From a bacterium (lineage in GTDB: Bacteria > Chlamydiota > Chlamydiia > Chlamydiales > Rhabdochlamydiaceae), in the NCBI GenBank assembly GCA_021802305.1, contig JAKAAD010000066.1, positions 1-5,830 of the forward strand: a stretch of 5,830 nucleotides of DNA. The letters run 5' to 3'. How positions within the stretch are numbered: the first letter of the stretch is position 1; every line of letters starts with the position of its first letter. This document shows positions 1 through 4,433 of the stretch, in pieces. Under the pieces are notes generated by a model. It was not told where the DNA came from and did no database searches. It saw nothing but the letters and a program-made list of their open reading frames with translations. Position numbers and translations under genes: made by a program.

Positions 1-1077
1 AATCTGTGCATCGCCTGTTTTGCTATTTAGATCGATTAAAAAAAAATGAAGTTGCAGTGCTTGCGCCTGGCCGATTTCGCTAAAGGAAAGCACCTCATTG
101 ATTTTGCTTGCAAGCTGATGACGAAACTCTGCATTCTTAAGTGCTTCAGGAAAATCCTTTGTAAAAGAATAGACCATTTGAATTAACGTCTCAGCATCTG
201 GCTTCTTCTCTAGGGCCTGTTGGAGACGTTTTTCATGGCTAACGCTCTCCTGCAAAAGACGAAAAGGCTCTCGTATATCCTCTGGGGTTTGGATATGTGT
301 GTCTTTTTTTATTTTCAATCGCACATTTTGCCACCAACGATTCCAAGACCCTGCAGGGATGACAAGATCACAAAGTTCTTCTTTGATTTCGGCCGCCGTC
401 TTCGGTCCTAAATCGCGCAGCAGCATGCGAATGACTTCTAAAGGGTTTTCTTTCGCTTTTTTCTCCAAAAGATCGGGATTGCCAAAGCGCTGTGCAAGAA
501 AGTGTTCTGTTGGAATGGCTATCAATGTTTGAAACGCAGTAGCAAACGTCACCTCTCGCTTCCCTGCAACGTAGTCAAACTCAATACCGACCTGTTCGCG
601 AAGCAAAGAAAAGTCCAGAACTTCTCCAACGCCCCACCCCCCGGTATGAAAAACGAATTTCTTCGCTTCCATGTGGTCCAAAAGCTCAAAATTGCGAATA
701 GCACCTTGAAAACTTTCTCTTCCTCGCAGCCCCACAATGCGCAATTTCTCTTGATAGTGAGGAGAATTTTTGTACCTATCTAAAAAGTCTAGTGCCAAAG
801 TTGCAAATTGTTGTGCATTGGTCGTTTGAAGATCTAGCATCAACCGCAATGCCTCTCGTGCATCTTCTGAGTCGGGAAGCGCGCGCCATAAGGGCAAAAT
901 CCTATCTATGTGGCGTCCAAATGCTTCGGCAAATTCAGCCTGTTTTACAGCCTGGAAAACAGAACAGAGTTCTTTGGGATCTACGTCATCGCCCTGCACA
1001 TATTCTTCCCACAGCTTCAAAAACTTAGGATAATCTCGATGTAATATTGCTTTTTGAAAGTCTGGAAGATAGCTCAC
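1..1077 (-). CDS. greA: GreA-type transcription elongation factor, long chlamydial form (N-terminal part, C-terminus beyond the window)
   Basis: The minus frame is open for 359 codons from a GTG at 1077 to the window edge, with no frameshift. Seen: an N-terminal SYLPDFQKAILHRDYPKFL and LWEEY region, helical segments to about residue 140, then FHTGGWGVGEVLDF (about 144-157) and SWNRWWQNVRLKIKKD (about 244-259). Known: GreA releases backtracked RNA polymerase by stimulating transcript cleavage. Ordinary GreA has about 160 residues, whereas chlamydial GreA carries several hundred extra N-terminal residues with this GWG and WW pattern; the Gre coiled coil and C-terminal domain would lie beyond the window. 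The GTG is chosen because the protein then begins like its relatives, no upstream ATG, GTG or TTG is in frame, and it sits 17 bases after the hemB stop. The Shine-Dalgarno sequence is weak, so translational coupling to hemB is plausible. The symbol rests on recognising the extension only. Confidence 0.82.
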   Translation of the reverse strand, partial: MSYLPDFQKAILHRDYPKFLKLWEEYVQGDDVDPKELCSVFQAVKQAEFAEAFGRHIDRILPLWRALPDSEDAREALRLMLDLQTTNAQQFATLALDFLDRYKNSPHYQEKLRIVGLRGRESFQGAIRNFELLDHMEAKKFVFHTGGWGVGEVLDFSLLREQVGIEFDYVAGKREVTFATAFQTLIAIPTEHFLAQRFGNPDLLEKKAKENPLEVIRMLLRDLGPKTAAEIKEELCDLVIPAGSWNRWWQNVRLKIKKDTHIQTPEDIREPFRLLQESVSHEKRLQQALEKKPDAETLIQMVYSFTKDFPEALKNAEFRHQLASKINEVLSFSEIGQAQALQLHFFLIDLNSKTGDAQI

Positions 1078-1094
1078 GCTCGCTAAGCATAGTG

Positions 1095-2105
1095 TTATGT
1101 GAAATTCTTTGCAAGATAGTGAGCGATTTGAGGATAGGCATACGTGATGATGAAATCTGCACCTGCTCTTTTGATCGAAAGAAGAGCTTCCCAGAAGACC
1201 GCAGGTGCATCTAATACACCTTGCTCATGAGCAGCCATCACCATGGCATATTCACCGCTTACGTGATAAGCTCCCACGGGGACTCGAGACTGTGCTTTCA
1301 ACGCAGAAAGAACATCGAGGTAGTAAAGAGCTGGTTTTACAAGAAGCAAATCCGCCCCTTCATTTTCGTCGAGACTTGCTTCTAAGAGAGCCTCTCTTCG
1401 ATTGGCTGGATTGAGTTGATACCCCTTTTTGTCGCCAAATTGCAGAGAAGATTGCACGGCCTCGCGAAAAGGCCCGTAGAGCTTGGAGGCAAATTTTGCA
1501 GCATAAGAGAGAATTCCTACCTGGGAGAAGCCCTCTCGATCTAATGCATCGCGCATTGCGCGCACTCTCCCATCCATCATATCACTCGGTGCAACAAAAT
1601 CTGCCCCAGCCCGTGCTTGTAAAAGCGCCATCTGAACGAGGTATTCGACAGTTTCATCGTTAAGCACCTCTCCTTTTTCATTCACAATGCCATCGTGTCC
1701 ATGAGAAGTGTAGGGATCTAATGCTACATCGGAGATGAGCAAAAGATTGGGAAGTCTCCTTTTGAGTGCAGCAATCGCACGGTTGAGAATGCAATCTTCG
1801 CGTTGGGCCATACTTCCTATCGAATCCTTGAGCGATGCATCCATCATGGGAAACAAGGCAACCGCGAGAATCCCTTGTTTGTGTAAATTTTCCGCTTCTT
1901 TCAGCAAAACATCGATAGAAAAGCGAAAAATTCCTGGAAACTTAGGGATAGCCTGCTTTTGCGCTGTTCCTTCAACGACAAACAAGGGAACAATCAAATC
2001 ACCAGTTCGAAGATGCGTTTCCTGAACGAGATCGCGAATGCCCTCGCTACGCCTCAGGCGACGCGGTCTTTTTGATAAAACGAGATCGTGTTGTGTCGCT
2101 TCCAT
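1095..2105 (-). CDS. hemB: Delta-aminolevulinic acid dehydratase (porphobilinogen synthase)
   Basis: This cytosolic enzyme condenses two 5-aminolevulinate molecules into porphobilinogen, the second common step of haem synthesis. With the ATG at 2105 the product has 336 residues, the usual family length. Seen: the N-terminal RPRRLRR and VQETHL block, PLFVVEG, the Schiff-base lysine in SYAAKFASKLYGPFREA (about Lys204), VAPSDMMDGRV, YQLNPANRREAL, the second lysine in LLLVKP (about Lys257) and YHVSGEYAMV. The metal-switch segment reads SDVALDPYTSHGHDG (about 125-139): the cysteines of zinc enzymes are replaced by Ala and Asp, as in magnesium-dependent enzymes of the Pseudomonas type. The frame extends to a TTG at 2201, but those 32 residues do not resemble the family. 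No strong ribosome-binding site precedes 2105. greA follows after 17 bases on the same strand, suggesting one operon. Confidence 0.96.
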   Translation of the reverse strand: MEATQHDLVLSKRPRRLRRSEGIRDLVQETHLRTGDLIVPLFVVEGTAQKQAIPKFPGIFRFSIDVLLKEAENLHKQGILAVALFPMMDASLKDSIGSMAQREDCILNRAIAALKRRLPNLLLISDVALDPYTSHGHDGIVNEKGEVLNDETVEYLVQMALLQARAGADFVAPSDMMDGRVRAMRDALDREGFSQVGILSYAAKFASKLYGPFREAVQSSLQFGDKKGYQLNPANRREALLEASLDENEGADLLLVKPALYYLDVLSALKAQSRVPVGAYHVSGEYAMVMAAHEQGVLDAPAVFWEALLSIKRAGADFIITYAYPQIAHYLAKNFT

Positions 2106-2229
2106 TGCAAAACTATTGAAAAAGCATATCAAACCATCTAATCCATTTCTAGCCCTCAACTTTTGGGATTCCGTACTGGACAAAAAATAATTTGATGACA
2201 AGAGCTCGTTAAGGTGAAATCATATATCC

Positions 2230-2240
2230 TTGATTATCAA
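2230..2240. promoter_or_regulatory. Short palindrome, possible operator
   Basis: TTGATTATCAA is two perfect 5-base arms around one central base, in the divergent hemB/membrane-protein intergenic region. It lies about 125 bases upstream of the hemB start. The symmetry does not extend outward, and such AT-rich palindromes arise by chance, so an operator role is only a possibility. Confidence 0.15.
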
Positions 2241-2444
2241 ATAGACAAATGTAATTAACCATATCAGCGAGCTGCAAGCAGCGTTATCTAATTGTTTTGA
2301 TTAGCACAAGTCTCGTCTTAACTGTCAAACAAGGGCTAGGAGTTTATTTCGAGATGGTTGGAATTGGATACAAAGAGCAATTTTTGGAGAGATGAGCCTT
2401 AGAAAATTTAGGCAGTTATTGTCGTGTTTTGTGTATTCACAACC

Positions 2445-2449
2445 AAGGA
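2445..2449 (+). promoter_or_regulatory. Ribosome-binding site deciding the start at 2460
   Basis: AAGGA ends 10 bases before the ATG at 2460. The reading frame is also open upstream to a GTG at 2424 and has later ATGs at 2535 and 2544, but none of these has a comparable Shine-Dalgarno match. This favours 2460 as the start. Confidence 0.5.
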
Positions 2450-2459
2450 CTTGCGCTGC

Positions 2460-3491
2460 ATGAAATCATTTTTGTCCCGTACAGAGCTTTTGGGATCCAA
2501 AAATTTCAGGTCTGAAAATGAATATTTTGTTAAAATGGTCGACATGATAAATTTTATTTCGTCCTTATATCACACCTCTCTTCAACCGGTTTTACAAAAA
2601 GCCCGGGATTGGTTTTCTACTCCTACTACCAAAAAGGTTGCAGTGCTTATAGGGATGCTTTTTGTTGGGTACCAAATATATCATAGATATAGAGATTCGT
2701 GGAATATCCACTCAACCAATGTACCACCACCCGCCTCAAGTGATGCGAAACCACAAAACCAGCTACTACACGAAATCGACAAATTAAATAACGATGACGA
2801 ATCAAATAGCGATAATGAAGAGTATTTCTCTGCACCAGAAGAAACATCGGAAGAAACATTGTTTGAACAATTAAAAAATGAAGAGCATTTCTCTGCACCT
2901 AAAACAGAAGGAACACCGCTTGAACAATTAAAAAATGCATTCCCTGGTAAGGAGCTTTTGTGCACCATCCCCGATAATAAAGGTAATTCACTGACAAAAA
3001 GTGTTGCCAATATCATTTTGGAAAATTTTCTTCGAATAGACACTGCTACGAATTGTGAATTTGATACAACCACAGGTGAGACAACGCTCACTTTTCCTCA
3101 GGAAAGAATTGTAAATATTCGGCTTGATCAATTCATCACTACCTATTCAAATAATTTTTTCTGCAAACAAATAATCTATTGGCTTGGAAATCCCGACATT
3201 AAAATCGCAAAAGAACTGAGAGGGAAAATTACAAAAACAGAATCTGAAACAATTATTGAATTATTAGATGAACGCTTGATCTTTACAGAAGTAACTTATT
3301 CTAGATTGCTTCGACGCACTTACACGATATCTTTAATGCAAATCGCCATCTCTCATCTTCCTGCCAACACAACACCCATTAGCGTAAAGATCAAGCACAA
3401 TATGTTGTCCCGCATCCCCACTGATTTTTCACTTTCTCCTCACATACTTACTATCATTTTATCTCACATTCCTGATTTACATTTCGCGTGA
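2460..3491 (+). CDS. Unrecognised single-membrane-segment protein with acidic duplicated motif
   Basis: I do not recognise this 343-residue protein. Seen: an N-terminal region of about 58 residues; one hydrophobic segment at about 59-73 (KVAVLIGMLFVGYQI) followed by basic HRYR; a proline-rich and then strongly acidic, low-complexity linker (about 85-120, with NNDDESNSDNEE); two tandem copies of an EE(Y/H)FSAP...EQLKN motif (about 120-159); and a C-terminal part of about 180 residues with mixed polarity, including TFPQERIVNIRLDQF and a helical-looking end. The layout suggests a membrane-anchored protein with a soluble C-terminal domain. In a chlamydial background an inclusion-membrane or secreted protein is imaginable, but the paired hydrophobic lobes of typical Inc proteins are absent, so I assign no function. 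The gene looks more AT-rich than hemB and the transporter and is bordered by IS debris, consistent with a lineage-specific gene. Start chosen from AAGGA at 2445-2449. Confidence 0.7.
   Translation: MKSFLSRTELLGSKNFRSENEYFVKMVDMINFISSLYHTSLQPVLQKARDWFSTPTTKKVAVLIGMLFVGYQIYHRYRDSWNIHSTNVPPPASSDAKPQNQLLHEIDKLNNDDESNSDNEEYFSAPEETSEETLFEQLKNEEHFSAPKTEGTPLEQLKNAFPGKELLCTIPDNKGNSLTKSVANIILENFLRIDTATNCEFDTTTGETTLTFPQERIVNIRLDQFITTYSNNFFCKQIIYWLGNPDIKIAKELRGKITKTESETIIELLDERLIFTEVTYSRLLRRTYTISLMQIAISHLPANTTPISVKIKHNMLSRIPTDFSLSPHILTIILSHIPDLHFA
2817..2936 (+). repeat. In-frame tandem duplication inside the membrane-protein gene
   Basis: Unit 1 (2817-2879, 21 codons) and unit 2 (2880-2936, 19 codons) lie end to end. 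Both begin GAAGAG(T/C)ATTTCTCTGCACC and both end GAACAATTAAAAAAT, with a diverged middle that is two codons shorter in unit 2. At protein level each reads EE(Y/H)FSAP, a Glu/Thr-rich middle, then EQLKN. Conservation at both ends with a divergent centre indicates an old duplication. Confidence 0.85.
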
Positions 3492-3623
3492 TCCTGTAGA
3501 TGAGAGCAGCCCGCCCGGCTAAACATGGCATTCCCAACGGCTTCGAATTCCTGGAAAGCTTATGGTCGCAATGGTTATCATCAAATGAACGCGTGTCGTC
3601 CATTAAAAAATTGACTCTTCACC
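3492..3623. other. Unassigned stretch between the membrane-protein gene and the IS5 remnant
   Basis: These 132 bases follow the stop of the membrane-protein gene and hold no feature I can name. An open plus frame of 44 codons runs from an ATG at 3500 to a TGA at 3632-3634 (MRAARPAKHGIPNGFEF and onward), immediately after an in-frame TAG and without a ribosome-binding site. It runs into the presumed left end of the IS5 remnant. It could be a remnant of another gene or element, or chance. The first part is visibly more GC-rich than the preceding gene. Confidence 0.4.
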
Positions 3624-3912
3624 AGAGATACTGACACAATCTTTTGCCCTATGATGAGACGATATTCTGTAAGAGATGATCGGTGGGAAAAGATCAAACA
3701 CCTGCTCCCTGGGGTCAGAATTGAACCCCTTTTACAGGAAAAAACAGCAGTGATTCCTCCAAAGATCATCGGGAAAAGCTGCGAGCTTATGACGTGAATC
3801 TCTATCAAGCACGACATTGCATTGAGAATTTCTTTGCAACATGGAAGCAGTATCGGGCTATAGCCATACGCGATGACAAACTGGCTCAAATTTTCGTCCG
3901 CTGTTTATTTCG
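3624..3912 (+). mobile_element. IS5-family insertion-sequence remnant
   Basis: The remnant is defined by the broken transposase it contains. The left boundary is placed at AGAGATACTGACACAATC, just upstream of the transposase start, because it resembles left ends of IS5-family (IS427-like) elements. No matching inverted repeat is seen on the right, so the right end is lost or unrecognisable. The limit of about 3912 is where resemblance to the transposase C-terminus fades. Known complete relatives are roughly 0.8-0.9 kb, so about two thirds is missing. Confidence 0.65.
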
Positions 3913-3979
3913 CGACATCGGTCCTATGGCTCCCTTGACGACACGACCTAAACAAAAAAATTCCGCAGATGTATACTAA
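3651..3979 (+). pseudogene. IS5-family transposase pseudogene (internal deletion plus frameshift)
   Basis: The first part, from the ATG at 3651, reads MMRRYSVRDDRWEKIKHLLPG, the standard N-terminus of IS427-group transposases. It then jumps directly to IEPLLQEKTAVIPPK, which in intact enzymes lies well over a hundred residues later, so the central region with the catalytic aspartates is gone. A one-base shift at about 3756-3763 breaks the frame. The adjacent frame continues KDHREKLRAYDVNLYQARH, then IENFFATWKQYRAIA, the C-terminal block whose Glu is the last residue of the DDE triad. After LAQIFVRCLF the sequence no longer looks like the family, although the frame stays open to the stop at 3977-3979. 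It cannot encode a working transposase. The tandem ATGs at 3651 and 3654 are equivalent start choices. Confidence 0.8.
3949..3977 (+). promoter_or_regulatory. Candidate sigma-70-type promoter, possibly the original transporter promoter
   Basis: TAAACA (3949-3954, four of six matches to TTGACA) and TATACT (3972-3977, close to TATAAT) are separated by 17 bases. The -10 hexamer lies 5 bases before the target-site duplication of the ISAs1 element. Rejoining the sequence without the element would put a start site about 20 bases before the transporter ATG. Hexamer matches in AT-rich DNA are often fortuitous. Confidence 0.3.
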
Positions 3980-3982
3980 AAT

Positions 3983-3992
3983 CACTCCTACC
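3983..3992 (+). repeat. Target-site duplication, left copy
   Basis: CACTCCTACC, identical to 4412-4421, abuts the left terminal inverted repeat of the ISAs1-family element. A direct repeat of about 8-10 bases is the known signature of ISAs1-family insertion. Confidence 0.85.
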
Positions 3993-4005
3993 TAGAGAAA
4001 TTGCA
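3993..4005 (+). repeat. Left terminal inverted repeat of the ISAs1-family element
   Basis: TAGAGAAATTGCA matches the reverse complement of 4399-4411 (CAGAGAAATTGCA) at 12 of 13 positions; only the outermost base differs. Confidence 0.88.
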
Positions 4006-4391
4006 TGAATGTTTTTATGGAGTTGTTCATTAGATTGGCTCAGTGATGACCGCAAGACCTTCGTCTGTATCCAATCAATTTGTACCCATAAAGGCAAAAC
4101 GATGAAGGAGATGCGGTATGATCAGCTGATGCCAAGCGCTTAGCCGAAATCGTCAGACGCCGCTGGGGAGTCGAGAAAAAACTTCATTGGCATTTGGATG
4201 GATCTTTCAAGGAGGATAATTACAAAATGCAAACTGATTATGCAGCTACGAATGTTTCGTTGGCTGAAAAAATGGCATTCCATCTGATGAAAGCAGGCGC
4301 AACAGAAAAGTTAGGGATACCTCATCAATGAAAACTTGCTGGGTGGAGGCCCGAATATCTCCTCAAAATTTGGGGAGTTCACATCAAATGA
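4005..4391 (+). pseudogene. ISAs1-family (H-repeat type) transposase pseudogene
   Basis: A possible native start, ATG at 4005 (MNVFMELF), is followed after a few codons by a jump to a C-terminal block in another frame, DWLSDDRKTFVCIQSICTHK (from 4033), marking an internal deletion near 4025-4033. A second shift at about 4117-4126 moves into DAKRLAEIVRRRWGVEKKLH and HWHLDGSFKEDN. This is the diagnostic ISAs1 motif, usually R-HWxIENxLHWVLDVxFxED, and it retains the catalytic Glu. An in-frame TGA at 4329-4331 interrupts the frame, after which KLAGWRPEYLLKIW continues to a final TGA at 4389-4391, matching the end of family members. The gene therefore carries one large deletion, at least one small shift and one nonsense codon, and is inactive. 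Confidence 0.87.
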
Positions 4392-4398
4392 TTGTTTT

Positions 4399-4411
4399 TG
4401 CAATTTCTCTG
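4399..4411 (-). repeat. Right terminal inverted repeat of the ISAs1-family element
   Basis: TGCAATTTCTCTG is the inverted partner of 3993-4005 and starts 8 bases after the final transposase stop codon, as expected for an element end. Confidence 0.88.
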
Positions 4412-4421
4412 CACTCCTACC
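4412..4421 (+). repeat. Target-site duplication, right copy
   Basis: CACTCCTACC, identical to 3983-3992, follows the right inverted repeat directly. It lies 12 bases before the SulP start codon, so the insertion point is only 22 bases upstream of that ATG. Confidence 0.85.
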
Positions 4422-4422
4422 C

Positions 4423-4428
4423 AAGAGA
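4423..4428 (+). promoter_or_regulatory. Weak ribosome-binding site of the SulP gene
   Basis: AAGAGA ends 5 bases before the ATG at 4434 and is the only purine-rich Shine-Dalgarno-like stretch between the target-site duplication and the start. It was not disrupted by the upstream insertion. Confidence 0.4.
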
Positions 4429-4433
4429 CGCTG

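Larger units (their letters stand above)
2106..2459. other. Divergent intergenic region between hemB and the membrane-protein gene
   Basis: These 354 bases separate two genes read away from each other, so promoters for both should lie here. I see no convincing sigma-70 pair for either direction. Small structures present are a short palindrome TTGATTATCAA at 2230-2240, an inverted repeat CTAAT/ATTAG at 2288-2292 and 2300-2304, and two tiny plus-strand reading frames at 2354-2395 and 2392-2463 linked by ATGA overlaps (see findings). No tRNA or recognisable riboswitch was seen. Confidence 0.6.
3993..4411 (+). mobile_element. Internally deleted ISAs1-family element with both ends preserved
   Basis: The element is 419 bases, bounded by 13-base terminal inverted repeats (3993-4005 and 4399-4411, 12 of 13 matching, only the outermost base differing) and flanked by a perfect 10-base direct repeat. 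Inside are a short N-terminal scrap and the C-terminal third of an ISAs1-type transposase. Intact relatives are about 1.2-1.4 kb, so most of the transposase was lost by internal deletion while both ends stayed. Such a derivative could in principle have been moved by a full-length relative elsewhere in the genome. It lies between the IS5 remnant and the SulP gene. Confidence 0.88.

Noticed and set aside
39..47. Run of nine A on the plus strand, considered as a frameshift site or terminator
   Set aside because: The greA frame reads straight through it as HFFLIDLN, and there is no preceding stem.
549..737. Minus-strand open frame of 62 codons and similar plus-strand frames between 220 and 1028
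   Set aside because: The whole interval is covered by one uninterrupted GreA frame with family motifs in register, so these are out-of-frame shadows.
2106..2201. N-terminal extension of HemB to a TTG at 2201 (32 extra residues)
   Set aside because: The extra residues do not resemble HemB, TTG is a weak start with no ribosome-binding site, and the ATG at 2105 gives the normal family length.
2681..3091. Minus-strand open frame of 136 codons opposite the membrane-protein gene
   Set aside because: Its serine-rich composition is what the acidic repeat region gives when read backwards. The plus frame is longer and has a ribosome-binding site, a membrane segment and a repeat structure.
3581..3889. 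Minus-strand open frame of 102 codons across the IS5 remnant
   Set aside because: The plus strand here encodes recognisable transposase pieces; the minus frame resembles nothing and is a shadow.
4359..4377. Hairpin CTCCTC-AAAATTT-GGGGAG as a possible terminator before SulP
   Set aside because: It falls inside the C-terminal codons of the ISAs1 transposase, has a six-pair stem including a G-T pair, and lacks a following T run.
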